Shown piece after piece: positions 34,788 through 43,257 of a stretch of DNA of 64,000 nucleotides (the first letter of the stretch is position 1; every line of letters starts with the position of its first letter). A program made the translations under genes and the position numbers. Under the pieces are notes generated by a model, which saw only the letters and a program-made list of their open reading frames with translations, ran no database searches and was not told the DNA's origin. Origin of the DNA: Fusobacterium_C necrophorum_A (GTDB lineage: Bacteria; Fusobacteriota; Fusobacteriia; Fusobacteriales; Fusobacteriaceae); assembly GCF_004134945.1 (NCBI RefSeq), contig NZ_SBAP01000014.1, positions 1-64,000 on the forward strand, given 5' to 3'.

Positions 34788-35217
34788 ATGACATCACATC
34801 TTTGGAATAAGCAGCACAGTTATTGGGAGTTTCATAGACAAGGGCTTGCGAAACGGGAAAGCCTTTCTTTTGAAAATATTCATAAAAGAATTTTGCAAAA
34901 TGTTCTGCAGTCGGTCGAAATTCTACCTCAATGATACGAAATTGTTCTTCTTGTAAGGCAGTGAGAAGGGATTTTTTAAGAGAATTTTTTTCGACAATTA
35001 AGGCATGGTCAAAATATTCTGTAATTTCTCGGAGTTCCTTTTTTATTTCTGAAAAATCTAAAATCATTCCACGATAACTTCCCTCTTTCTCTAAATGTTC
35101 TGCAGAGATTTCAATTCGAACTTTCCAACGATGTCCGTGAATATTTCTGCATTTTCCTTGATAATCTTTTAAAAAATGAGCACTGTCGAAACTGGCTTCA
35201 CTCTGTAAAGTATACAT
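34774..35217 (-). CDS. queD: 6-carboxytetrahydropterin synthase QueD
   Basis: A 147-residue enzyme of the 6-pyruvoyl-tetrahydropterin synthase fold. Zinc His residues are in SAHFL and HGHRW; the Cys in GKCRNIHGH and the DHALI and PTAEHFAK motifs are catalytic. The ATG at 35217 is chosen over a longer frame because AAAGGAG lies 9 bases before it and MYTLQSEASFDSAHFL matches the family start. It is the first gene after the riboswitch. Confidence 0.94.
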   Translation of the reverse strand: MYTLQSEASFDSAHFLKDYQGKCRNIHGHRWKVRIEISAEHLEKEGSYRGMILDFSEIKKELREITEYFDHALIVEKNSLKKSLLTALQEEQFRIIEVEFRPTAEHFAKFFYEYFQKKGFPVSQALVYETPNNCAAYSKDVMSYAEV

Positions 35218-35233
35218 GGCTTTCTCCTTTGTC

Positions 35234-35268
35234 AAATAAAAATAGGGATAGATTTCTAGTCTATCCCT
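35234..35268 (-). terminator. Attenuator hairpin of the preQ1 operon
   Basis: On the minus strand a perfect 9-bp stem (35268-35260 with 35252-35244) is followed by ATTTTTATTT, an intrinsic terminator placed between the riboswitch aptamer and queD. It is the likely expression platform. Confidence 0.75.
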
Positions 35269-35303
35269 CATACACAATTCCAAAAAATTGTAATAAAAAA
35301 TAG

Positions 35304-35347
35304 CCCTAGTTTTGTTTATAGACAGGATGGTACCAATGAACTGTCTT
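35304..35347 (-). ncRNA. PreQ1-I riboswitch aptamer
   Basis: Minus-strand leader: stem P1 is GACAG (35345-35341) paired with CTGTC (35325-35321), enclosing TTCATTGGTACCATC; the A-rich tail after P1 is TATAAACAAAACTAGGG. Its loop UUGGU and tail ACUAG can pair as the P2 pseudoknot. This is the compact preQ1-I architecture. It is followed by an attenuator hairpin and then by genes that make preQ1, so feedback by preQ1 is expected. Confidence 0.8.
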
Positions 35348-35352
35348 TGAGA

Positions 35353-35381
35353 ATTGTATCATTGATGAAAACGATTGTCAA
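35353..35381 (-). promoter_or_regulatory. Promoter of the preQ1 operon
   Basis: On the minus strand TTGACA (35381-35376) and TACAAT (35358-35353) are 17 bases apart. The transcript would start within about ten bases of the riboswitch stem, as is usual for preQ1-I elements. Confidence 0.7.
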
Positions 35382-35452
35382 TAAAAAAGACAATTTTTTT
35401 ATCTATCTTGCATTTTATATCTTTTAAAATTTCAAAAAGTTTTTTATTTTTC

Positions 35453-35481
35453 TTGAAATATAGCTTAAAAGGGTGTAGAAT
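35453..35481 (+). promoter_or_regulatory. Candidate promoter for the M48 protease gene
   Basis: TTGAAA (35453-35458) and TAGAAT (35476-35481) are 17 bases apart, 70 bases before the ATG. The intervening region 35284-35552 otherwise holds the divergent riboswitch and promoter. Confidence 0.45.
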
Positions 35482-35552
35482 ACAGAAAATTTAAAATGAA
35501 CGCAGCTATGAGTTTATCGCTGAAAATACATTGATTAGGAGGAGATAAAAGT

Positions 35553-36344
35553 ATGAAAAAATCAATTAAAGTATTTTTCTCGGTATTGTGTTCCAGTATT
35601 ATGATTTCTTGTACCTCTACTGCCCCGCTGACGGGAAGAAATCAATTAAAACTGGTGAGTGATGAGAGTTTAATTGCTAGTTCTGCAAGTTCATACAATC
35701 AACTCATTCAAAAAGCAAAGCAGCAAGGAAAGCTGGCAAATAATACTCAAAACGGACATAGATTACATATGATAGGAAAACGAGTAGCTTCTGCCGTTGA
35801 AAGATATATGTATCAAAATGGCATGGGAGATCGTATCCAGTATTTACATTGGGAATTTAATTTAATTGAGAGCAAAGAAGTCAATGCTTTTGCCATGCCG
35901 GGAGGAAAAATTGCCTTTTATTCTGGAATTATACCGGTATTACAAACAGATGCCCGAATTGCTTTTGTTATGGGGCACGAAATAGGGCATGTCATCGGCG
36001 GGCATCATGCAGAAGGACATAGCAATCAACAATTGGCCGGATTGGCAACCGCTCTTACCAATGTCATGGTTGGAAAATCAGCTTCCTCCTTAGTATCTGA
36101 TGGACTTTCTGTTGGCTTGTTGAAATTTAACCGAATTCAGGAATACGAAGCAGATAAATATGGAATGATTTTTATGGCAATGGCAGGCTATGACCCTACA
36201 GAAGCTATTTATGCAGAAATGAGAATGGCCTCTCTTTCAGAAAGCAGCGGTTCGGATTTTCTATCCACACATCCGGCGAATGAGAAACGAATTGCCGCCT
36301 TAAAAGCATTTTTACCGGAAGCAATGAAATATTATAAAAAATAA
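35553..36344 (+). CDS. M48 family zinc metalloprotease lipoprotein
   Basis: A 263-residue protein with a lipoprotein signal (lipobox MISC near Cys20) and an M48 peptidase domain. The catalytic HEIGH is near residue 144 and the third zinc ligand is Glu in EYEADKYG; an extended HVIGGHH follows. It resembles bacterial Oma1/YcaL/LoiP-type periplasmic proteases that degrade misfolded outer membrane proteins. It precedes the adhesin operon, but with 115 bases and no overlap. Confidence 0.88.
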   Translation: MKKSIKVFFSVLCSSIMISCTSTAPLTGRNQLKLVSDESLIASSASSYNQLIQKAKQQGKLANNTQNGHRLHMIGKRVASAVERYMYQNGMGDRIQYLHWEFNLIESKEVNAFAMPGGKIAFYSGIIPVLQTDARIAFVMGHEIGHVIGGHHAEGHSNQQLAGLATALTNVMVGKSASSLVSDGLSVGLLKFNRIQEYEADKYGMIFMAMAGYDPTEAIYAEMRMASLSESSGSDFLSTHPANEKRIAALKAFLPEAMKYYKK

Positions 36345-36398
36345 ATTTTTTAGATAGGCAGAAAACCTGTATTGGACTGTAGGTAAAAGATTATGAAA

Positions 36399-36429
36399 TT
36401 ATGATATCATAACTTTAAATGATATATCA
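36399..36429. promoter_or_regulatory. Palindromes upstream of the adhesin gene
   Basis: Two perfect palindromes lie in the 115-base gap before tpsA: TTATGATATCATAA (36399-36412) and TGATATATCA (36420-36429). They could be operator sites. AT-rich DNA makes short palindromes common, but a 14-base one is less expected. Confidence 0.35.
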
Positions 36430-36441
36430 AAATTAATCTAA
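36429..36441 (+). repeat. 13-bp repeat, copy upstream of tpsA
   Basis: AAAATTAATCTAA recurs exactly at 40712-40724 in front of tpsB; both copies are followed about 10 bases later by a GGAGAT ribosome site. Confidence 0.55.
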
Positions 36442-36459
36442 AAAAAGGGAGGAGATACC

Positions 36460-39400
36460 ATGAAAAGCTTAAAAAATGTTGAAAAGGTTTTAAAATCTAA
36501 GTTCAAAAAAAGAGTAAGAATTACAACTGCCTTAGTAGTTGCTTTTCTAATTCATGGGATGGTAAGTTTTGATATTGAAGCAAGAGATGTAAGAGTTAGA
36601 AATCAAATAACTCCATCAAATTCAAGCAATGACTTAAAAATAACTTTAAGTCAAAATGGAACCGATGTTATTAATATTGTAAATCCTAGCAACGGAATAT
36701 CTCATAATAAGTATGTAGATTTTAATGTTGGGGATAAAAATAATATTATTTTTAACAACAGTCAAAAAAATGGAACTTCTGTTACAGGAGGCGAAGTCAG
36801 TGCAAATCCAAACTTAACAAACTCTGCCGCTGTTATACTGAATGAAGTTCAAGGGAATTTTGCTTCAGAATTGAACGGAGGGCTTGAAGTTTTTGGAAAA
36901 AAAGCGGATCTTGTTATTGCCAATGAAAATGGAATAAATGTAAATGGAGCAAGATTTATAAACACTTCAGCTCTAACATTATCAACAGGAAAAGTCTCGC
37001 TAGATAATAAAAAAATTTTTTTTAATACGGCTACAAATAATGCAAAGATGGCAATAAAAGAAAGAGGAATGGAAACGGATTCTGCTTACTTGAACATTCT
37101 TTCAAGAAGGACTGAATTGGATGGAGCAATAAACTCTGAACATAATGAAAATTTAAATATCAACGTTATAGCAGGGGCAAATACCGTTACAGCTGTAAAT
37201 AATAGTTTAGAGTTAAAGGCTGAAAATGCGAAAGATGGAATTACCAATGTAGAAGCTATTTCCGCTTCAAAATTTGGAGCTATGTATGGAAATAATATTT
37301 TTATCTTGAATACCAATAAGGGTGAAGGAATCAAATATGAAGGAAGCCTAAAAGCGAAGGATAAAGTGGAGATAATTTCTGAAGGGAAAATCGTAAGTTC
37401 TGACATAAATGGAGAAGATATCAAGATATCTTCCAAAGAAGAAATTAACAATATTGGAAAAATGAAAGCGGATAAAAATGTCAGCCTTAATGCTCCTATT
37501 GTAAAAAATATGTCCAGATTGGAAGGAAGTGTCAGATTAAAATCAAAGGAACATAATAAAAAGTATCAAAATAGAGAAAGAGGAATTATCTATTATGACT
37601 ATTATTTAAATGTAAAAAATATGTCAGAAGTGGAAGATGAATTAAAATTAGTTAAATCATCTATTGAAGCCGGAAATAATATTGAAATAAATAATAATCT
37701 TGAAAATGGAAGGTTTGAAAATTTATCTGGAGATTTAAAAGCAGGAAATGACATTAAAGTAAAAGGAAATTTTAAAACAAAACATTTATCAGAAGAAATA
37801 AAGCTGGAAGAGCTTTTAAAAAGAATAAAAGTAGATCTTCGTTGGGAACACAGAAGTCTAGTTGACAACGCATATTTTAATGGAAACTCTTCTCTAACGA
37901 ACGGAGACTTATTGAGTGCTTTAAAAATGATGACTCAAAATCAAAACAAAGAATACTATACAGCGTTAAAACAAATTGATAATCCTCAATTGAATAAAAT
38001 TTTAAGTGGTTTATTAGGGGCTGACTGGAGAACAAGAGAACGGATAAAAGACGAAAAAGACTGGGATAAAGAAGCAGCCATAAGCTTTACAAATGGGACC
38101 TATTCGATAGAAGCGGGAAATAATTTTAAAACTTCTGGAAAAGTGATTGAACTTGGTGCTTCTAATGCAACAACTAAAAAAGAAACATTTAAAGTAGCGG
38201 CAACAAAAACGGAAAGTTTACAATCAACGATTTCAAATGTTGAAAATGCTAATATAAAAGCGAAAAATGTTTATATGGAAGCTGATAATATAACAGATGT
38301 AAATGTAAATATTACAGCGGAAGACAGTGCTCTTCTTTATTCTAAAAACAATATTGATGTGAAAGGAGCTAAAATTTCTTCTGATAAAATTCTTCTTGAA
38401 GCCGATAAAGATGTAAATTTATTTTCAGAACTTGGTTTCAAATCTTCGGGAGAACACACGATTATTAAAGAAACGGATGTTACTGCAAATAAGGTTATCG
38501 GAATAAAATCAAAGAATTTAAATATTTATGGTGCAGATGTAGAGGCAAAAGATGGACTTATGAAAATAGACTCTGATAAGCTAAATGTAAAAGATGTCAG
38601 TACAATCAATGCAAATTATAAGGCAGAATTAATAGAAGGAAAAAAATATATTTTGAGAGACCATCAATATACAAAAGCCTTACAAGCTAAAGTAGAGTCT
38701 ACACCTTCTAAAATAATTGCCAATAAAATTTTTATCACTGCCAAAAATGGTGCTGCGATTGAGGGGTCACTGATTTCAGGAAAAAATGCTGACAGTATAA
38801 TTCAAATCATTTCCGAGGGAAATGTTAATATCAAAAATAGCAATAATATTGATTATAGTAATTTTTATTCAGATAGCAGAGGAAAAAATCAAAAAGGGGT
38901 TTACAAATTATTAAAAATAGATAAGGCTTCAAAAGAAAAACTTGACATAGTAGGAAGCGACCTAAAATCGGAAGGAAATATAAATATAAAATCAAAAAAT
39001 TTATCTGTTGTATCGAGTAAAATAAAAGCGGCAAAAAAAGTTAACTTAGAAGCGGAAGAGGACATAAAATTACTGGCTTCTTTAAATTCCAAGAAAGAGG
39101 AATTAAATAAGATGGAATGGGGTAGCGGTGCTATCAATAGTCATAAAGAATCCTTGGAGAAAAAAGATGTAGTGTCTACTATGATTGAAGCTGGAGAAAA
39201 AGCTGATATACATGCAAAAAAAGACTTGTATAAACAGTCCGTTTTTGTGAAAGCTGGAAGTGTAACTATGAATGGTGAGGCAAATAATTACAGTGACGCT
39301 TTAGCTTCAACAGAAATAAAAAAAGAAACGGATGTGAAGGCTGGCTTCGGTGTAGGAGGAAAGATTAGTTTTGCTGGAATGGGAGCATCTGGAGAAGCAA

Positions 39401-40677
39401 ACACTTTAAATAATACAGCAACAGGAAAAACTTCCGGAACAAAAGGTCTTTTCGAAAAAGAGAATGAATTTAAAGAAGCGGAAGCCAGAGCGGAAGCTTA
39501 TGCGAAAATGGAAGTTAATAAGAGCATAAAAGAAAGCAAAAGTTATGTAAATAACAGTATTATCTCGGAAAGTGGCGATGTGACCATAGCCTCTAATGGA
39601 GTCACTGATGTCGGAAATACGGATATCAACTCTCAAAATGATATTAATTTAAGAGGTAAAAAAGTAGAAACCAGTACAAAGGAAAATGTAACGAAAGAGC
39701 TTAATCATCAGCTAGATCTTTCTGTAAAAGGTGACATCGCTTTTTCTAATGAAAATGTCAATAAATTGAATGATTTGACAAATAATGTTCTAAAAAGTAA
39801 AGAGATGTTGGAAAATAAAGATATATTTGGCTTGGCCCTAAAAGCACAAGAAACTATCAAAGATTTAAAGGAAACGATTCCAACTCTAACTAAAAAAGAC
39901 ATTTTAGGAATAAAATCAAGTCAGGGAGTAGGAGTAGAATACACGAATAAAACTTCTACTACTACGGAAACAACAGCTTCTTCCTTGAAAGCGAAAGGGA
40001 AATTAAATATAAAGGCAGATGAAGGAGATATTACTTTAAAAAACACTTATTTAAAAGCTCAAGAGTTTAACACGGAAACTCCCGGAAAAGTTAATCTTTT
40101 AGCAGGGGAAAAAACGATTCATAAAGAAGAAAATTCTTTAAAGGTTGGCGCATCAGTTAAGGAAACTGTAGGAATCAGTGTAGCAGATGGAGCTAATGCT
40201 AAAATTGGAGTAGGTGTTCAAGCTAGCTACAATGGCGGAACTGATTTGAATAAAAAAAGTTTGAATACAACTGTAGAAGTGGCGAAAGTTAACCATAAAG
40301 CTGCATCTGTAAATGAAGATAATAAAACAGAATTTTATTATAAAGATAAAAGAGGTGCAGGAGTTGACGCTGATTTAAAAATGGGAGTTTCTTCGAATCA
40401 CATAGTAGCGGCAGATGGAAATGTAGGAGGAAATGTAAATTACTCTTTTTCAACCGGAAAATCAACAACAGATGTTGCAACCGATAAGACAGAAAGCACA
40501 GATATAAAAGCAGGACTTGGACTGAAAGCTTCGATTGGAATAGACGGAAAGGATCCGGATTTTTCAATTTCTACAGATCAAATTGAATATAAAAAAGATG
40601 GAAAAGTATTAGTTAATATCAAAGCAAAAGACAAAGTGCTCAGTAAAGATATAATTGAACAAATAAAGAGGATGTAA
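36460..40677 (+). CDS. Filamentous hemagglutinin-type TpsA exoprotein
   Basis: A 1405-residue secreted protein of the two-partner secretion type. It has an extended signal sequence (about 1-41, basic then a hydrophobic core, ending EAR), then the TPS domain (about 45-300) with NPNL at 116-119 and NENGI at 155-159 (NPNGI in most members). The rest is beta-helix repeat. The last 200 residues are Lys/Gly/Ser/Thr-rich, and no toxin domain, VENN motif or following immunity gene is visible, so it is most likely an adhesin rather than a CdiA toxin. It is paired with tpsB. It is AT-rich with many Asn and Lys codons. Confidence 0.85.
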   Translation: MKSLKNVEKVLKSKFKKRVRITTALVVAFLIHGMVSFDIEARDVRVRNQITPSNSSNDLKITLSQNGTDVINIVNPSNGISHNKYVDFNVGDKNNIIFNNSQKNGTSVTGGEVSANPNLTNSAAVILNEVQGNFASELNGGLEVFGKKADLVIANENGINVNGARFINTSALTLSTGKVSLDNKKIFFNTATNNAKMAIKERGMETDSAYLNILSRRTELDGAINSEHNENLNINVIAGANTVTAVNNSLELKAENAKDGITNVEAISASKFGAMYGNNIFILNTNKGEGIKYEGSLKAKDKVEIISEGKIVSSDINGEDIKISSKEEINNIGKMKADKNVSLNAPIVKNMSRLEGSVRLKSKEHNKKYQNRERGIIYYDYYLNVKNMSEVEDELKLVKSSIEAGNNIEINNNLENGRFENLSGDLKAGNDIKVKGNFKTKHLSEEIKLEELLKRIKVDLRWEHRSLVDNAYFNGNSSLTNGDLLSALKMMTQNQNKEYYTALKQIDNPQLNKILSGLLGADWRTRERIKDEKDWDKEAAISFTNGTYSIEAGNNFKTSGKVIELGASNATTKKETFKVAATKTESLQSTISNVENANIKAKNVYMEADNITDVNVNITAEDSALLYSKNNIDVKGAKISSDKILLEADKDVNLFSELGFKSSGEHTIIKETDVTANKVIGIKSKNLNIYGADVEAKDGLMKIDSDKLNVKDVSTINANYKAELIEGKKYILRDHQYTKALQAKVESTPSKIIANKIFITAKNGAAIEGSLISGKNADSIIQIISEGNVNIKNSNNIDYSNFYSDSRGKNQKGVYKLLKIDKASKEKLDIVGSDLKSEGNINIKSKNLSVVSSKIKAAKKVNLEAEEDIKLLASLNSKKEELNKMEWGSGAINSHKESLEKKDVVSTMIEAGEKADIHAKKDLYKQSVFVKAGSVTMNGEANNYSDALASTEIKKETDVKAGFGVGGKISFAGMGASGEANTLNNTATGKTSGTKGLFEKENEFKEAEARAEAYAKMEVNKSIKESKSYVNNSIISESGDVTIASNGVTDVGNTDINSQNDINLRGKKVETSTKENVTKELNHQLDLSVKGDIAFSNENVNKLNDLTNNVLKSKEMLENKDIFGLALKAQETIKDLKETIPTLTKKDILGIKSSQGVGVEYTNKTSTTTETTASSLKAKGKLNIKADEGDITLKNTYLKAQEFNTETPGKVNLLAGEKTIHKEENSLKVGASVKETVGISVADGANAKIGVGVQASYNGGTDLNKKSLNTTVEVAKVNHKAASVNEDNKTEFYYKDKRGAGVDADLKMGVSSNHIVAADGNVGGNVNYSFSTGKSTTDVATDKTESTDIKAGLGLKASIGIDGKDPDFSISTDQIEYKKDGKVLVNIKAKDKVLSKDIIEQIKRM

Positions 40678-40711
40678 AAAAAATTAGGGAATTTCGATAA
40701 TATGGCATAGA

Positions 40712-40724
40712 AAAATTAATCTAA
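40712..40724 (+). repeat. 13-bp repeat, copy upstream of tpsB
   Basis: Identical to 36429-36441; it precedes the tpsB ribosome site. Confidence 0.55.
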
Positions 40725-40738
40725 TAGGATAAAAGGAG

Positions 40739-42031
40739 ATGTTTTTGAGATTTACTTTTATAAAAATGATATTCTTATTTTATATAATGACTAATGATTC
40801 TCTCGCGAATATTTTAAAGGAAAACAAAACTTATGTAAATAAAATTACTGCTGATGGAAATTATTCCTTGGTTTTACCTTTTAAGGAGAATGGTGTTTTT
40901 GACATACGGGAACTTGATCAATTAGTGGAAAATTTAAAAACCAATTTAAGCGAACCTCAAGTTTTTGTTATACCATCAAATAAAGAAAATTATTATGATA
41001 TTTTTGTAAAAACCGAAAGAAAAAAAATGTTAGATGCGAGCATAACATTAGATAATAATAATTATAAGGATTATGGCAGAGAAAATTTATACTTAAATTT
41101 AGGACGTGATCATATTTTTTCAGGAGGAGATTATGTATCCATTTCCATGAAAGAAAGGCTTACGAAAAATAGAAAAGAACATAGAGAAAGTTTATATAGC
41201 ATATCGTATGCCATACCGATAAGAAATTGGAAAGCAAGTTACAGTTTTTCTCATGAAAAAACAAAAAATAAGATTTTATCCTCAAAATCTGAAAGCAGAA
41301 AGATTGAAAATAGCCATAATATAGAATTTTCTAAAGTGTTGTATCGAAATGCAACAAAAAAAATAGATTTTTTCTTTGGTTTTAACTTAAAAGATACTAA
41401 GAATTATTTTAATGAAATAAAATTGGAAGTCTCCAGCAAAAGACGTAATAAAATATTTTTGGGAAGCAGAATGTACTACTATTTTAATAATGCTATGCTT
41501 TATTTAGAACCCAGTATCGAAAGAGGAGTAAGATTTTTGGGAGGGGAAGGAGACAAGAATAGAAACCAAGCGAGTTTTCCATTTGATAAAGAGTTTAAAA
41601 AATACAACATGAATATTTATCTAAATAAAAGTTTCTCTCCTACAAATTATGGATACTTTAATTATACGGCAAATATTTCGACCAGCTATACCTCTGACCA
41701 TTTATTAGATGCAAATAAGTTTGAAATGGGAGGTTTGAATAGTGTAAGAGGCTTTAAAGAAAGTACAATAAAGGGAGATAAAGGGATTTATATGTCAAAT
41801 ACTTTCTCTTTTGAACGGGAAGGGATTTCTCCCTTTATTGGCTTTGATTTTGGTTTATCGAGAGACTATTATAGAAAGGAAGGTGATAAATTAATAGGAG
41901 CAGCAATAGGAATAAAGTTTAAGAAGAGCAATATACTTGCAACTGTGACATTTTCAAAAGCATTAAAATATGCTCAAGATATGCCAAGAGAAAATCCCCC
42001 GATTTATTTCAAAATTTTGTATTCCTTTTAA
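40739..42031 (+). CDS. TpsB/ShlB-type outer membrane transporter, short N-terminus
   Basis: A 430-residue transporter of the FhaC/ShlB family. It has a signal peptide (1-24), a POTRA-like region (about 41-95, with NGVFDIRELDQLVENL), then a 16-strand barrel with VRGF in GLNSVRGFKES and the GFDFGLS motif, ending in Phe (YSF). FhaC-like proteins have about 550 residues with an N-terminal helix and two POTRA domains; here the sequence fits only the second. The annotated ATG abuts its ribosome site, and TTG at 40745 is the better-spaced start. The partner is the upstream adhesin. Confidence 0.85.
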   Translation: MFLRFTFIKMIFLFYIMTNDSLANILKENKTYVNKITADGNYSLVLPFKENGVFDIRELDQLVENLKTNLSEPQVFVIPSNKENYYDIFVKTERKKMLDASITLDNNNYKDYGRENLYLNLGRDHIFSGGDYVSISMKERLTKNRKEHRESLYSISYAIPIRNWKASYSFSHEKTKNKILSSKSESRKIENSHNIEFSKVLYRNATKKIDFFFGFNLKDTKNYFNEIKLEVSSKRRNKIFLGSRMYYYFNNAMLYLEPSIERGVRFLGGEGDKNRNQASFPFDKEFKKYNMNIYLNKSFSPTNYGYFNYTANISTSYTSDHLLDANKFEMGGLNSVRGFKESTIKGDKGIYMSNTFSFEREGISPFIGFDFGLSRDYYRKEGDKLIGAAIGIKFKKSNILATVTFSKALKYAQDMPRENPPIYFKILYSF

Positions 42032-42090
42032 CTCTTAATATTTGGTCTTCTATGGTAAATAGTATCGGTTTTATAACATAATTGAAAATA

Positions 42091-42128
42091 AAAAACCTCT
42101 TGATTTTTCAAGAGGTTTTTTATTTTTT
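42091..42128. terminator. Bidirectional terminator after tpsB
   Basis: A 13-bp stem AAAAACCTCTTGA (42091-42103) and TCAAGAGGTTTTT (42108-42120) with a 4-base loop; T runs flank it on both strands, so it serves tpsB and the convergent lipoprotein gene. Confidence 0.85.
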
Positions 42129-42141
42129 AGCTTAAAGAAAA

Positions 42142-42396
42142 CTATTGTTTGTCAGTAGTAGCAGCTTCTTTCATGTCGGCAGCAGCTTCTTTTACAGCAT
42201 CTGCAGCTTCAGCAGCAGCTTCCGTTGTAGCTTCAGCAGCTTGTTCTACAGTTTCAGTTGCTCCTGTAGCAGCTTCTTCTACTGCTTCAGCAGCTTGTTC
42301 TACTGCTGTTTGTTCTTCAGCCGGAGCAGCTTCTTCTTTTTGTCCACATGCAACCAATCCCAACATTAAAGCTAAAAGTACTAATAATTTTTTCAT
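42142..42396 (-). CDS. Alanine/glutamate-rich small lipoprotein
   Basis: An 84-residue lipoprotein. The signal ends in LVACGQKEE, with Cys18 lipidated. The mature part is almost only Ala, Glu, Thr, Val and Asp in repeated EAAEA and AAEAA patterns and would form an extended helix. The start is at 42396 (MKKLLVLL) behind GGGAGTGG. The leader matches the lipoprotein at 11546-11911. Function unknown; it may tether or space proteins at the outer membrane. Confidence 0.72.
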   Translation of the reverse strand: MKKLLVLLALMLGLVACGQKEEAAPAEEQTAVEQAAEAVEEAATGATETVEQAAEATTEAAAEAADAVKEAAADMKEAATTDKQ

Positions 42397-42607
42397 TCGT
42401 GTTCCACTCCCTTTTTCATTATAAAAATAATTTTTCTTTTCACGAGAATTAGTATACCACAAAAAATAAAAAAGAAAAGTATTTTTCTAAAAAGAAAGAA
42501 AAAATGCAGAAAAAATGCAGAAATAAGAATGATGAGTTCGAAAATGGCACATATCTAAAAAAGGGCTTTTCATGCTTTTTTAAGTGGAAGCGAGCTAAGA
42601 TGTTTTC

Positions 42608-42636
42608 TTGAATTTTATTGGTAGAAATGTTATAAT
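42608..42636 (+). promoter_or_regulatory. Promoter of the cob operon
   Basis: TTGAAT (42608-42613) and a consensus TATAAT (42631-42636) are 17 bases apart, 36 bases before the cobU ATG. No cobalamin riboswitch could be made out in the 42463-42671 leader. Confidence 0.6.
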
Positions 42637-42671
42637 AAAAAAGCGATTTACAGTAAAAAGGAGAGATCATT

Positions 42672-43238
42672 ATGGGTAGGATTGTTTATTTTACCGGAGG
42701 GGCTCGTAGTGGGAAAAGTGCTCACTCAGAGCAATATATTTTGGATCGTCATTATGATCATAAAATTTATCTGGCAACTGCTGTCGTGTTTGATGAAGAA
42801 ATGAAGGAAAGAGTAAAACTTCATGTACAACGTCGAGGAAAGGAATGGGATACTTTAGAAGGGTATCGCAACTTGTATGACTTGGTAAAATCTTCTATGA
42901 AAGAGGCAACCAGGGGAGTTATTTTATTGGACTGTATTACCAATATGGTAAGTAATGTATTGTTGGAAGAACACGAAGATTGGGAGAATATTTCTCAAGA
43001 AAGAATACAAGAATTGGAAAAATATATCTTAGAGGAAATTTCCACTTTTCTGGAGAAAATCAGAAAGACATCTTATGATTTGGTTGTCGTTTCTAACGAA
43101 TTGGGAATGGGATTGGTTCCTCCTTATCCTCTTGGAAGATATTTTCGAGATATCTGTGGTAGAGCGAATCAATTGGTTGCAGAAGAAGCTCAGGAGTCTT
43201 ATTTTATTGTGTCAGGGACAAAGTTACGTTTGAAGTAG
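42672..43238 (+). CDS. cobU: Adenosylcobinamide kinase/guanylyltransferase CobU
   Basis: A 188-residue bifunctional enzyme that phosphorylates adenosylcobinamide and adds GMP. The P-loop GGARSGKSAHSE is at the start; the guanylylated His is probably in KLHVQRRGKEW; VSNELGMGLVPPYPLGR is the conserved C-terminal motif. First gene of the cobU-S-C-T set, with its own promoter. Confidence 0.95.
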   Translation: MGRIVYFTGGARSGKSAHSEQYILDRHYDHKIYLATAVVFDEEMKERVKLHVQRRGKEWDTLEGYRNLYDLVKSSMKEATRGVILLDCITNMVSNVLLEEHEDWENISQERIQELEKYILEEISTFLEKIRKTSYDLVVVSNELGMGLVPPYPLGRYFRDICGRANQLVAEEAQESYFIVSGTKLRLK

Positions 43239-43257
43239 AAAGCATAGAGGTGAACAA

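Noticed and set aside
37086..37451. Antisense open frame inside the adhesin gene
   Set aside because: Low-complexity AT-rich coding DNA often leaves the complement open; no start site or recognisable protein features.
36460..40677. Contact-dependent inhibition toxin CdiA
   Set aside because: The TpsA protein has no visible VENN-like boundary, no toxin-like C-terminus and no small immunity gene downstream; tpsB follows directly.
42149..42424. Alanine/serine-rich frame on the + strand opposite the small lipoprotein gene
   Set aside because: It is the antisense of the GCA/GAA codon repeats in the lipoprotein; no ribosome site and biased composition.
42495..42525. Direct repeat of AAAAAATGCAG upstream of cobU
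   Set aside because: Two adjacent copies of a short A-rich unit in an AT-rich intergenic stretch, with no spacing or further copies; not a CRISPR or operator.
42463..42671. Possible cobalamin riboswitch before cobU
   Set aside because: I looked for a B12-box (GCCACTG-type) and stem pattern and found none; only a promoter and an A-rich leader are visible.
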